Shown here: one piece after another, positions 18,127 to 26,127 of the stretch | How positions within the stretch are numbered: the first letter of the stretch is position 1 | Layout of the letters: the number at the start of each line of letters is the position of its first letter | DNA from: Deltaproteobacteria bacterium UBA2385 | GTDB taxonomy: Bacteria; Myxococcota_A; UBA796; UBA2385 | Reading direction: 5' to 3' | DNA: 32,963 bases | NCBI GenBank assembly: GCA_002343455.1 | Contig: DDSR01000123.1 | Span: forward strand, 1 to 32,963 | Notes under the pieces: model-generated | Told to the model about the DNA's origin: nothing | Database searches by the model: none | What the model saw: only the letters and a program-made list of their open reading frames with translations | Position numbers and translations under genes: made by a program

Positions 18127-18633
18127 CACCGTCAGGTCGCCGGCCGCCACGCAGGCCGAGATCCAGTCGGGGGCCTGAGGATCGTGCAGCACCTCCTGCA
18201 CCACCAGCGAGCCGGCCCCGACCTCCAGGTCCAGGTCCCAGGCGCCCGCCGGCACCCGCAGCTCCAGCGAGCCCGCCGCCACGCAGGCGTCGATGTTGGA
18301 GCGCTGCTCCAGGTCGACCAGGAGGTCGCCGCGCTCGACGGTTCCCGCGACCTCCAGGCCCGGCGGCAGCAGCACCGTGATGTCGCCGCCGCAGGTCCCG
18401 CCGCAGCGGGCGTCCAGCAGCACCGTGTCGCCGACCAGGACCGGCTCCGGGCGGATCTTGCGGTTGCCCAGGCCGCCGCCGGACCACTCGATGTACAGCT
18501 CCTCCTCGCTGCCGGGCAGCACCGTGACCGAGCCGTTGGAGAGGCGCAGATCGACGCCGTGCACGTCGGGGTCGAGGGACCAGGAGCGGTCACCGCCCCC
18601 GACGAAGCAGGCGGAGAGGAGAAGGAGCAGCAT
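18115..18633 (-). CDS. DUF4097-like beta-helix lipoprotein
   Basis: A 172-residue lipoprotein: MLLLLLSACFVGGGD has lipobox LSAC with Cys9 and no charged N-region. The mature part is built from short alternating beta strands (VDLRLSNGSVTVLPG, GDITVLLPPGLEVAGTV, GDLLVDLEQ, GSLELRVPAGAWDLDLEVGAGSLVV, GDLTVLGL), the pattern of DUF4097/DUF2807-type putative adhesin or head-domain beta-helices. Cysteines at CGGTC and two Asp/Ser-Ala-Cys-Val-Ala-Ala-Gly repeats may form disulfides. It lies 58 nt downstream of the amine-oxidase gene on the same strand, and its stop is within the convergent Nudix gene. Role unknown; surface structural or sensing. Confidence 0.7.
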   Translation of the reverse strand: MLLLLLSACFVGGGDRSWSLDPDVHGVDLRLSNGSVTVLPGSEEELYIEWSGGGLGNRKIRPEPVLVGDTVLLDARCGGTCGGDITVLLPPGLEVAGTVERGDLLVDLEQRSNIDACVAAGSLELRVPAGAWDLDLEVGAGSLVVQEVLHDPQAPDWISACVAAGDLTVLGL

Positions 18634-18691
18634 GAGGGCCTCCGTGTGGGTTGGTGCTGCTTGGACACCGGCCCGCGGAGGATCCGAACCG

Positions 18692-20002
18692 CTACATGCT
18701 GCGGCGAGGAGACTTCCCGGTCAGGCGGGTGAAGGCCTGGTAGCCGAGCCAGCGCAGCGGCTCGGGCGGGATCGGCAGCAGCCGCTGCTGGAAGAAGGGC
18801 AGGCCGTGCCAGCGCGCCGTCTCCGAGTCGTAGATGTCGACCAGGACCTCGCCGCTGAGGTTGGCCAGGGCGATGCCATGCCCGCTGAAGCCGAGCGCGT
18901 AGAGCACATTGGGCTGACCGGCCAGGGCCCCCACCGTGCAGACGCGGGAGAGGGTGACGCCCAGGGTCCCCGTCCAGCGGTGTCGGATCGGCGGCGCGCC
19001 GCCCAGGTAGGCGCCCAGCCGGCGTTCGACCGCGGCCAGCCCGGGGCTCCGGTCCCCCTGGAAGACCGTCGGCCCGCCGTACTGGTAGGCGTAGGAGGCG
19101 TTGCTGCCGCCGCCGAAGACCAGCCCCGCCGAGGCGCTCATGCTCGCGTAGGAGATGCGGTCCAGGTCGTCGGAGAAGCCGCCCACCTCGCCCCAGCCAA
19201 GCCCTGCCCGGGCCGCCTCGTCCAGCGGGCCGGTGGCCACGGCGTGAGAGTGCAGCGGCAGGATCCCGTCCCGGAAGAAGCCCAGCAGCGGGGTCCAGGC
19301 GTTGGTCGCCAGCACCAGGGTCCGGGCGCGCACCCGGCCCTCCGGGGTGTGCAACACGACGCGCTCGCCGGTCTCGACCCGGGTGACCACGGTGCCCTCG
19401 AAGACCTGCACCCCGCGCTCCAGCAGGGCGGCGCGCTCCGCACGCAGGTAGGCCACGCCGTCCAGCGTGCCGGCCGTGGGGTCGAAGATCGCGCCCTGCC
19501 CTCCCGCTACCGCCAGCCGCTCGCCCAGGGCCTGCCGGTCCAGCCACTGCACCGGCACCCCCGCTGCGGCGAGGCGCTGCGCCGCGGCTTCGGCCTTCTC
19601 GGCGCGCTGGGCGCTGGTGTAGACCTCCAGGCAGCCGCTGCGCGCGAAGGCTCCTTCGGGCGCGCGCGCCGCGATCCCGTCAATCGCCCCGCGGGTCACC
19701 TCGAAGACGCGCTTCAGCTCCTCGGGGTCCTTCGAGGAGTGGCCGTTGACCCAGTTCAGCACCATCCCGCCGTTGCGCCCGCTGGCCCCGTTGCCCAGGC
19801 TCTTCGCCTCCAGCAGGCCCACCCCCAGCTCGGGGTGCCGCGCCGAGAAGGCCCGCGCCGCCGAGACCCCCGCGAAGCCCCCGCCGATGATGGCCACGTC
19901 CAGCTCCCGCTCGCCCTGGAGAGGCGCGCAGGGCGTGTCGGTCGCCTTGCCCTGCACCCAGGCCGAGCCGTTGTCGTCGAAGTGCTCGGGTCGCGGTTGC
20001 AA
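18692..20002 (-). CDS. FAD-dependent amine oxidoreductase (PuuB/OrdL-type DAO family)
   Basis: A 436-residue DAO-family flavoenzyme. The dinucleotide motif DVAIIGGGFAGVSAAR (Gly40-x-Gly-x2-Gly45) is followed by GLLEAKSLGNGASGRNGGMVLNW. The Gly-Ala-Ser-Gly-Arg-Asn-Gly-Gly block is typical of gamma-glutamylputrescine oxidase (PuuB) and OrdL. The C-terminus has YALGFSGHGIALANLSGEVL, the second FAD contact. The frame is open to a TTG at 20050, but TTG 20002 has AGGAG five bases upstream and matches the PuuB-like start. It oxidises a secondary amine or amino-acid derivative with O2. It is divergent from the GNAT-like gene with 76 nt between, suggesting a shared control region and perhaps a shared amine substrate. 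Confidence 0.85.
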   Translation of the reverse strand: MQPRPEHFDDNGSAWVQGKATDTPCAPLQGERELDVAIIGGGFAGVSAARAFSARHPELGVGLLEAKSLGNGASGRNGGMVLNWVNGHSSKDPEELKRVFEVTRGAIDGIAARAPEGAFARSGCLEVYTSAQRAEKAEAAAQRLAAAGVPVQWLDRQALGERLAVAGGQGAIFDPTAGTLDGVAYLRAERAALLERGVQVFEGTVVTRVETGERVVLHTPEGRVRARTLVLATNAWTPLLGFFRDGILPLHSHAVATGPLDEAARAGLGWGEVGGFSDDLDRISYASMSASAGLVFGGGSNASYAYQYGGPTVFQGDRSPGLAAVERRLGAYLGGAPPIRHRWTGTLGVTLSRVCTVGALAGQPNVLYALGFSGHGIALANLSGEVLVDIYDSETARWHGLPFFQQRLLPIPPEPLRWLGYQAFTRLTGKSPRRSM

Positions 20003-20078
20003 AGCGGCTCCTGGTCGGTCAGGCTTTACAACCCGGCGGTCCGCGCGCAAGCTGGTCCCGCCCCCTCCCAGGTGCCCC

Positions 20079-21218
20079 TTGACCCGCCGCCGCGTCCAAT
20101 TCTGCCTTCGCGACCTCTACACCCAGGACATCGTGGAGATGATCGAGCGCGAGACGCGCCGATACCGCCTGCACGAGATCGAGGAGGAGGAGGACCCCGA
20201 CTTCGCCGAGGCCTGGAGCCTGCTCTGGCAGACCTTCGGCCCCACCGGCGAGATGGAGCGCGAGGAGGTCATCCGCGAGTTCCTGCGCGACGATCCCTAC
20301 ACGCCGTCCAAGGACGGCACCTTCATGCGCTACTTCCTGCTCGTCGCCAGCGACGAGAACTACCAGATCCGAGGCGTGCGCGACGGCACCATCCTGATCA
20401 ACCAGGGCTACGACGACGACCTCTGCGTCGTCTACCTCTCGCACATCTACATGAAGCCCGAGGCCCGCGGCACCGTCCTCTCCTACTGGCTGCGCACCGC
20501 CCCGGTCGAGATCGCCATGGGCTTCATGCACGAGCTCCACCAGCGCGAGCTCATCAAGCTGCCCGCGCCGGATAGCCCCGGCTCCTGGTACGGCATGCGC
20601 CTCAACCTCACCGCCGAGATGGAGTACTTCGACCCCCAGGACCGCCTCTCCTGGCAGCGACTGCTCTTCTACGGCCGCGGCGGCTTCGACGTCATCGACC
20701 CGCGCCACTTCCCCTACCGCCAGCCCGACTTCCGCCACCCCGACATCATCCGCAAGACCGGCACCAACGAGCCCAAGCCCTTCGCCCTGCTGGTCCGGCG
20801 AATGGGCCGCGAGCGCCAGGCCAAGATGGACATCGAGGAGGCCAAGGGCATCATGAACCTCCTCTACGACGAGTACGAGAGCCACTGCGCGCCCGAGTTC
20901 CTGGAGAACAGCCTCGACCTCGTGCTGGACCGCCTGGACCAGCGGGCCGAGAAGCGCGACTCCGTCGACCTCCTCCCCCTGCCGACCGGGGCCGAGGACA
21001 TCAAGCGCCTGCGCCGCCTCTCGCGCTACCACGTCTTCAAGAGCTGCTACCCCGACGACCCCGTCACCCGAAACTGGCTGCGCGGCGGCATCCGGCAGCG
21101 AATTGCGGAGGACCCTCGCTACATCGAGCACGCCATCGCCGGGATCCGCCGGGAGCTGCTGGCCCGGCCGCACCATGTGTACGCGGCCAGGGACAAGGGC
21201 TGGGAGCCGGAGGATTGA
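20079..21218 (+). CDS. Freestanding GNAT-like protein, homologue of the fused domain at 30337-29400
   Basis: A 379-residue soluble protein. Residues about 20-300 align collinearly with the N-terminal domain of the aminotransferase fusion in this window. Shared blocks include FGPTGEMEREEVIREFL against FGPKGEIESDEVLRRWF; YLSHIYMKPEAR against LLSHSYVVPEWR; AEMEYFDPQDR against AEMEFIDPADQ; and a Gln-Pro-Asp-Phe-Arg and Arg-Arg-x-Gly-Arg-Glu. The strand-helix after Val-Val-Tyr-Leu-Ser looks like GNAT motif A, but the acetyl-CoA loop (Arg-x2-Gly-x-Gly/Ala) is not intact here (Ala-Arg-Gly-Thr-Val-Leu-Ser). A C-terminal extension is unique. The start is TTG 20079, first in the conserved frame; ATG 20139 is an alternative. 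The stop overlaps the next gene. Function unknown. Confidence 0.72.
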   Translation: MTRRRVQFCLRDLYTQDIVEMIERETRRYRLHEIEEEEDPDFAEAWSLLWQTFGPTGEMEREEVIREFLRDDPYTPSKDGTFMRYFLLVASDENYQIRGVRDGTILINQGYDDDLCVVYLSHIYMKPEARGTVLSYWLRTAPVEIAMGFMHELHQRELIKLPAPDSPGSWYGMRLNLTAEMEYFDPQDRLSWQRLLFYGRGGFDVIDPRHFPYRQPDFRHPDIIRKTGTNEPKPFALLVRRMGRERQAKMDIEEAKGIMNLLYDEYESHCAPEFLENSLDLVLDRLDQRAEKRDSVDLLPLPTGAEDIKRLRRLSRYHVFKSCYPDDPVTRNWLRGGIRQRIAEDPRYIEHAIAGIRRELLARPHHVYAARDKGWEPED

Positions 21219-21682
21219 GTGCCACACTCCGCAGGGCGGGCATCGAGGACCTCCCTGCCCTCGCCGCGCTGAACCTGCGCCTGCACGAGCTGCACGTCGC
21301 GGGCGCACCGGAGCGCTACCGGCGGGTGGGAGTCGTCGAGCTGGAGGCCCATCTTCGCAGCATGTTGGCCCGCGAGGATGTCGAGATCGGCCTGCTGGGC
21401 GAGGGCGCGGGCTACATCGTGATCATCGTCCAGGATCGTGCAGAGAGCCCCCTCACGTTTGGGGCGCGGGTATTGTACGTCGACCAGCTCGGCGTCCACC
21501 CCGACCGACGCGGTGTGGGGGCGGGGCGGGCGCTGATGGACTGGGCGGCGGAGCGGGCCCGTGCGCTGGGGTGTGTACGGATCGAGCTGGACGTCGCCGG
21601 CTTCAACGAGGAGGCGCGGGGCTTCTACGAGGCGCTGGGGTACCGGCTGCGGCAGACGCGGTTTGAGTGTGTGCTGCTCTGA
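21215..21682 (+). CDS. GNAT-family N-acetyltransferase
   Basis: A 155-residue GNAT acetyltransferase. After LRRAGIEDLPALAALNLRLHELH (strand 1 and helix 1), the core LYVDQLGVHPDRRGVGAGRAL contains the acetyl-CoA pyrophosphate loop Arg-Arg-Gly-Val-Gly-Ala. The end, LDVAGFNEEARGFYEALGY, has the usual Asn and Tyr. The start is TTG, overlapping the upstream stop as TTGA, with GGAG close upstream; no ATG is available. It would acetylate an amine on a small molecule or protein in the cytoplasm. Its coupling to the large GNAT-like gene suggests joint function. Confidence 0.87.
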   Translation: MSATLRRAGIEDLPALAALNLRLHELHVAGAPERYRRVGVVELEAHLRSMLAREDVEIGLLGEGAGYIVIIVQDRAESPLTFGARVLYVDQLGVHPDRRGVGAGRALMDWAAERARALGCVRIELDVAGFNEEARGFYEALGYRLRQTRFECVLL

Positions 21683-21698
21683 ACCCTGGAGGTCGTCT

Positions 21699-22382
21699 GT
21701 GTACGAGCTGATCATCGCCAACAAGAACTACTCCTCCTGGTCGCTCCGACCGTGGGTGTTGCTCTCCGTCTTGGAGATCCCCTTCCAGGAGACCCTGCTG
21801 CGCTTCGGGGACGGGCCAGCCTGGGACGCGCTGCGCGCCCTCTCCCCCGCCGGCAAGGTCCCCACCCTGCGCGACGGCCAGACCGTCGTCTGGGACTCGC
21901 TCGCCATCGCGGAGTACCTCGCTGAGCGCCATGCCGGCGTCTGGCCCTCCGAACCGATCGCCCGCGCCTGGGCCCGCTCGGCGGCGGCCGAGATGCACTC
22001 CGGCTTCAGCGATCTGCGAGGCACCTGCTCGATGAACCTCGGCATCCGGGTGCGCCTGCACGCCCGATCGGCGGCGCTTGAGGGGGATCTGCGTCGGGTC
22101 GACGCGCTCTGGAGGGAGGGGCTCGCCCGTCACGGGGGGCCGTTTCTGGCGGGCCCGAGCTTCACCGCGGTGGATGCCTTCTTCGCGCCGGTGACCTTCC
22201 GGATGTTGACCTACGGGCTCTCGCTGAGCGCAGAGGCCGATGCATACGCCGCCCGCCTGCGCGCCCTGCCCGCCATGGAGCGCTGGTATGCCGCGGGGGT
22301 CGCCGAGACCTGGCGGGACCCGGGCCATGAAGAGGAGATCCGTCAGGTCGGAGAGTGGACTGCGGACCTGCGGGCGGTGTGA
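21699..22382 (+). CDS. Glutathione S-transferase
   Basis: A 227-residue GST-family protein with GTG start and GGAGG six bases upstream. The N-terminal thioredoxin-like domain begins YELIIANKNYSSWSLRPWV, with Ser at the catalytic position, then the cis-Pro loop GKVPTL and the gamma-Glu-binding WDSLAIAEYLAE (residues about 60-75). The helical domain runs from about residue 90 with FLAGPSFTAVDAFFAPVTFRM, the N-capping Ser/Thr-x2-Asp motif. It conjugates or isomerises with glutathione in the cytoplasm. It starts 16 nt after the GNAT stop on the same strand and is probably the last gene of that operon; a strong hairpin follows. Confidence 0.9.
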   Translation: MYELIIANKNYSSWSLRPWVLLSVLEIPFQETLLRFGDGPAWDALRALSPAGKVPTLRDGQTVVWDSLAIAEYLAERHAGVWPSEPIARAWARSAAAEMHSGFSDLRGTCSMNLGIRVRLHARSAALEGDLRRVDALWREGLARHGGPFLAGPSFTAVDAFFAPVTFRMLTYGLSLSAEADAYAARLRALPAMERWYAAGVAETWRDPGHEEEIRQVGEWTADLRAV

Positions 22383-22400
22383 GGGGGGAGGGGTTCGGCC

Positions 22401-22459
22401 TCCATTCGTCCGTCGCCCCTTCGGGATACCGCACGTTGTGCGGGCGACTGACGAACGGA
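22401..22459. terminator. Nested hairpin after the glutathione S-transferase gene
   Basis: A 16-bp outer stem with two mismatches (22401-22416 with 22444-22459) encloses a perfect 6-bp hairpin CCGCAC-GTT-GTGCGG (22429-22443). It begins 19 nt after the stop codon. No T-run follows, so it may be a terminator of the Rho-assisted kind, an mRNA 3'-protecting structure, or part of a dispersed palindromic repeat. Confidence 0.4.
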
Positions 22460-22545
22460 TGCCTCCGGCGGGGCGTTTGACGGAGGACGGCGGCGGACCT
22501 TCCGGCTGGACAGGGGCTTGGTGGGCGCAGTGAGCCCAGAGGGAG

Positions 22546-22713
22546 GACACAAGTCGTTTAGACATAAGGTCCAACCGAGTTACGTCCTACATCAGACCCG
22601 ATACACCCGACACAAGTCGCTTAGACCTCAGGTCCAATCGAGTTACGTCCTACATCAGACCCTACACCCCCGACATAAGTCGCTTAGACCTCAGGTCCAA
22701 CCGAGTTACGTCC
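22546..22713. repeat. 63-bp tandem repeat (2.7 copies) of imperfect palindromes
   Basis: Copies begin at 22546, 22609 and 22672, each exactly 63 bp apart; the third stops after 42 bp. Each unit has a 42-bp block and a 21-bp linker starting TACATCAGACCC. The 42-bp block is an inverted repeat around a single base in GACCT-C-AGGTC; in the third copy about 16 of 20 positions pair by hand count. Linkers resemble each other, so this is not a CRISPR array. Base composition is more AT-rich than its surroundings. No function is assigned; protein-binding sites or a structured RNA are possible. Confidence 0.8.
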
Positions 22714-23059
22714 CCCATGCCCCCTGTTCACCAGGGCTGCGCGCCGATCGGGGGCTGGGTGTTTGCCCGAACGCCGAGGGTGATGGGGCAGGCCCGCAGC
22801 GCCACTGCACTCTTGGCGCCCTTGGCGTCTTGGCGGTCCCCTCGCGGCTGACGTGTGATCGGCAGAAGCGACAGACTCAGTCCGGCCCGATCCGAGCCAC
22901 GAGAAGGAGAAGCGTTGGGTCGGAGAGTGGTCCGCCTCGCGGCGGAGCTCCTGGCAGCGGGCGATGTAGGTGCGCACCATGGTGCTCATCCACTCCTCGA
23001 AGGCCGGCGGGTGGCGCAAGAAGGGCACCGATAGGGCTCGAACAGCATCGAAGGCGGCG

Positions 23060-23067
23060 GCGAGGGC
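23060..23067. repeat. Target-site duplication, left copy
   Basis: GCGAGGGC, directly outside the left inverted end of the IS256-family element, repeated exactly at 24410-24417. Eight bases is a normal duplication length for this family. Confidence 0.88.
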
Positions 23068-24409
23068 GGGGGTGTACCGGACTTTGTGTATCGGCGTCGT
23101 TCCGGGTGACCTCGGGGTTCACAGGTTGACTCGACCGGGGAAGTAGATTGCGAGCTGTTGGAGGGCGAGGGGCCAGTCCTTGATCGGACTGGTCCACCGT
23201 CTCGAAGCGTGGTGCAAGGCCAGGTACAGGACCTTCAGGGCGGCCTCCTCGCTGGGGAAGTGGCCCCTGGGCTTGACGGCCTTGCGGAGCTGGCTGTTGA
23301 GGGCCTCGATTGAGTTGGTGGTGTAGATCGCCCGCCGGATGTCGGGGCCGAAGCTGAAGAAGGGGATCACGCTCTCCCAGTTGGACCGCCAGGACTTGGT
23401 GATGCTGGGGTACTGCGCCCCCCACTGGGCATCGAATCGCTCGAGGGCCACCAGGGCCTCTGAGTCGGTGGCCGCCACGTATATGGGCTTCAGATCCCGG
23501 GCCAGCGCCTTGCGGGAGTTCCAGGCCACCGTGCGCAATGAGTTGCGGATCATGTGCACGATGCAGAGCTGGACGATGGTTGCCGGGTACACCGCGCCGA
23601 TGGCCTCTGGGAAGCCTTTCAGGCCGTCCACGCAGGCGATCAGGATGTCCTCGACACCGCGGTTCCGCAGCTCCGTGACGACGTGTAGCCAGAACTTCGC
23701 ACCCTCGGCCCCGGCGATCCACAAGCCGAGGACCTCCTTGACCCCGGCCATGTTGACGCCCAGCGCGACGTAGACCGTCCGGTTCTGCACGGTGCCGTCC
23801 GTCCGGATCTTGACCACCAGGCCGTCGAGGTAGACGATCGGGTAGATCGGATCCAGCCTGCGAGATCGCCAGGCGTCGATGTCGGCGACCACGCAATCAG
23901 TGACCTTCGAGATCAGCGTCGGGGACACCTCGGCACCGTAGGCCTCCTTGAAGTAGTCCTGGATCTCCCGGACCGACATCCCGCGTCCGTACAGGGCCAG
24001 GATCCGCTCGTCGAAGCCCTCCACCCGCCGCTGGTGCTTGGGCACCAACTGGGGTTCGAAGCTGCCCTCTCGATCCCGCGGGATCTGCACCTCGACCTTC
24101 CCTACCCCCGTCAGCAGCGTCTTCGAGCTGCTGCCGTTGCGGGCGTTCTCTCCAAGCCGGGATCCGCCCTTCTCGTAGCCCAGGTGCTCGCCGAGCTCGG
24201 CCTCCAGGCTCTTCTCCACCAGCCGGGCCGTGAGCTGCCGCAGAAGGCCCTCCGATCCCAGCAGCTCCTTGGGGTCCTCCACCATCGCCAGAAGCTGCTC
24301 CAGCAGCTCGTCTGAGATCTCGTGCTTCTTCTTGTTCATCAGGTGCTCCTTCAGGGAAGGAAGTCACCCGGAAGCCTTGACGTGTCTACACAAAGTTTGA
24401 GACAGCCCC
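23068..24409 (-). mobile_element. Complete IS256-family insertion sequence (1342 bp)
   Basis: The element is bounded by 23-bp imperfect inverted ends, 23068-23090 and 24387-24409, matching at 18 of 23 positions. The outer four G and inner ACTTTGTGTA are identical. An inner TTCCGGGTGAC also recurs near both ends. It carries one full-length transposase and is flanked by a perfect 8-bp direct repeat, so it is intact and inserted fairly recently. It sits inside a TPR-protein gene, transcribed in the same direction as that gene. Confidence 0.93.
23119..24339 (-). CDS. IS256-family (mutator-type) transposase
   Basis: A 406-residue DDE transposase of normal family length. The N-terminal helical DNA-binding region includes LEAELGEHLGYEKG and NARNGSSSKTLLTGVGKVEVQIPRDR, a family hallmark, then FDERILALYGRGMSVREI. 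Catalytic residues are Asp in IVYLDGLVV, Asp in IACVDGLKGFPEAI (followed by the family's Cys-x-Val-His-Met-x-Arg block) and Glu in TNSIEALNSQLRK. No frameshift or stop is seen, so it is probably active. It mobilises the surrounding element by a copy-paste mechanism with circular intermediates. Confidence 0.96.
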   Translation of the reverse strand: MNKKKHEISDELLEQLLAMVEDPKELLGSEGLLRQLTARLVEKSLEAELGEHLGYEKGGSRLGENARNGSSSKTLLTGVGKVEVQIPRDREGSFEPQLVPKHQRRVEGFDERILALYGRGMSVREIQDYFKEAYGAEVSPTLISKVTDCVVADIDAWRSRRLDPIYPIVYLDGLVVKIRTDGTVQNRTVYVALGVNMAGVKEVLGLWIAGAEGAKFWLHVVTELRNRGVEDILIACVDGLKGFPEAIGAVYPATIVQLCIVHMIRNSLRTVAWNSRKALARDLKPIYVAATDSEALVALERFDAQWGAQYPSITKSWRSNWESVIPFFSFGPDIRRAIYTTNSIEALNSQLRKAVKPRGHFPSEEAALKVLYLALHHASRRWTSPIKDWPLALQQLAIYFPGRVNL

Positions 24410-24417
24410 GCGAGGGC
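24410..24417. repeat. Target-site duplication, right copy
   Basis: GCGAGGGC, exact match to 23060-23067, directly outside the right inverted end. Together the two copies define the insertion point in the TPR gene. Confidence 0.88.
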
Positions 24418-25104
24418 CTCTTCCCGACGGCCCAGCGCGCTGAGCCGACTGCCCAAGTTGTTCTTTCGGTGCGCTTCACGGGCTTGGTCGGCATGCTCTT
24501 CATCTCTGGATCCACGGATGATGTCCGCCCCCACCGTGACGACCACCGCAAGCTCAAGCAGCGCCACCGTTCGGTCCGGCAGCAGCGCCTCCAGCCTCGT
24601 GCACAACACCGGGTCCGGCCGCCGCTCCAGCGACTCCGCCATCACCCGCCCCGCCGGGTCCCCCGTCTCCTGGGCGACCTTCAGCACCACCTCCGCCAAC
24701 GCACTCCGGCGCTCGTCGATCAAGCGCCACAGGGGCTCCTCGTTTCCGGCCGCGCCCAACCGGGTGAGCACGGTCAGCGCCGCGTTCGCCCGGCCACGAT
24801 CCACGGCGGTGAGCGCCAACGCGCCGTCCCTGTGCTCGGCGGCGACGAGCGCCTCGCCAACGCGGTCGGGGCGGACCCCCGGGCGGACGGCATACTGCTC
24901 GGCCCTCCAGCCCGTCGTAGGTACCCCCGCTCAAAGACCCTCCCTCTTAGCGCCTTAGCGTCTCTGCGCGAACCACGGCCCCCACTCCCTGCAGACAAGT
25001 CCGGACCCCAAGCAGCCCTGACCGAAAGGTGAGGATGGTCACCACAGAGATGTTCCGTTGAGCGTCAAGCGGAATCTGCAAGAACGTGAGCCGGGCCGCG
25101 CCCA

Positions 25105-26127
25105 TCAAGCGCTCTTCGGGACAGGCTCCCTGGGCCGGAAGAGGTCGTCCACCCAGGTAGTCCTGCGGATCATGAGCACCCAGGCGACACGGAGCAGTCG
25201 CCGCATGACGGCCACATGGGCCACATGCGGCAGCTTTCCCTTCCCCGTGAGGATCGAGTACCAAGCGCTCACTGCGGGGTTGCACCGCGCCGCCGTGACG
25301 GCGGACATGTAGAGCGCGCCGCGCAGCCGGCTGTTGCCCATTTTGCTGATCTTCCGCTGCGGGTTGCTCGATCCGCTCTGCTTGGGTCGAGGATCGAGAC
25401 CGCTGCGAGCGACCACCTCGTCGGGGCTCATGTCCCGCGCAAGGACGCTGAGTTCACCGAGGATCTGCACGCCCGCGCGATCCGCAATGCCAGGCATCGA
25501 GGTGAGGGACTCGAGGTCCTTGGTCAGGTCCGGGCTCGCCCGAACGACCCGGAGGGCCTCGCCCTGGCAGGCCTCAATTCGCTGGGCCATGACCTCAAGC
25601 TGGGCCTGGATGTCCTGGATGACGTAGGCGGGCGTGATGGACGTGGCCCTGGCGGCGGCGAGCTGGTTCTTGAGCGCCGTCTGCTGGACCGTCAGGTTGG
25701 CGAGGTGCCGGGTGACCGCGCGCAGCTCCAGAGCCGCCTCTGGGGGTGGCATCCAGCGTTCCCAGGGCATGCACTGGGCGAACTCAAGCAGGACGAGGGC
25801 ATCGACCTTGTCGGTCTTGGCGCGCCGCATCTGCGCCTGCGCGAAGCGGCGTGCAGCCAAGGGGTTGACGACCATGAGCTCCACGGTGGGCTCGGCCGAC
25901 AGCACGAGCGCCGGATCAAGATGGAAGTTGCCCGTGGCCTCCAGAACGACCCGGCTCGTTCCACCCTTGAAGGTCAGTGCTCGAACCAGGTGCTTGTGCC
26001 CCGCTGGGCTGTTTTCGAAGGTCATCCTCCGGACCTCCGCCTTGTTGCGTACCAGCGCAACAACGAGCTCCTTGGCGCTCACATCGATGCCCGCGAAAAC
26101 GCGGGGCTTCCTTCCCGTCGGTGCCAT
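25105..26127 (-). CDS. IS110-family DEDD transposase (bridge-RNA-guided type)
   Basis: A 340-residue recombinase. The RuvC-like N-terminal domain has Asp in VFAGIDVSAKELVVALV, Glu in VVLEATGNFH and the Asp pair in RRAKTDKVDALVL, forming the DEDD site. A coiled-coil region follows (residues about 130-215). The C-terminal Tnp_20 domain has LTSMPGIADRAGVQIL, ARSGLDPRPKQSGSS (the conserved Ser) and GNSRLRGALYMSAVTA. The frame is open 84 codons further upstream, but ATG 26127 has GGAGG six bases before it and starts the family homology, leaving a noncoding leader. Family members cut and join DNA using a bridge RNA made from the element's own noncoding end. Confidence 0.94.
   Translation of the reverse strand: MAPTGRKPRVFAGIDVSAKELVVALVRNKAEVRRMTFENSPAGHKHLVRALTFKGGTSRVVLEATGNFHLDPALVLSAEPTVELMVVNPLAARRFAQAQMRRAKTDKVDALVLLEFAQCMPWERWMPPPEAALELRAVTRHLANLTVQQTALKNQLAAARATSITPAYVIQDIQAQLEVMAQRIEACQGEALRVVRASPDLTKDLESLTSMPGIADRAGVQILGELSVLARDMSPDEVVARSGLDPRPKQSGSSNPQRKISKMGNSRLRGALYMSAVTAARCNPAVSAWYSILTGKGKLPHVAHVAVMRRLLRVAWVLMIRRTTWVDDLFRPREPVPKSA

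Larger units (their letters stand above)
22684..24930 (-). pseudogene. TPR-repeat protein gene split by the IS256-family element
   Basis: Upstream of the insertion the minus strand reads a helical-repeat protein: EQYAVRPGVRPDRVGEALV, DRGRANAALTVLTRLG, then a TPR helix NNLGSRLSALGRREEALA. After the element the same frame continues with AAAFDAVRALSVPFLRHP, FEEWMSTMVRTYIARCQEL. Removing the element and one 8-bp duplicate restores one frame (Glu-Glu-Ala-Leu-Ala-Ala-Ala-Phe). The 3' frame stays open to 22684, beyond the likely end of the fold. The 5' end also looks damaged: the frame opens after a TGA at 24931-24933 with no ATG or GTG before the conserved part. A TTG at 24934 with GGGAGG upstream is one frame off, suggesting a frameshift near 24900. 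Probably non-functional. Confidence 0.75.

Noticed and set aside
22546..22713. CRISPR-like pattern: 42-bp repeats with 21-bp spacers
   Set aside because: The spacers are similar to each other (both start TACATCAGACCC), only three units exist and no cas gene is in the window; it is a 63-bp tandem repeat.
22518..23129. Plus-strand open frame reading the 63-bp repeat as a 21-residue repeat protein
   Set aside because: The period is a multiple of three by construction, there is no ribosome site, and the 3' part is antisense to the TPR remnant.
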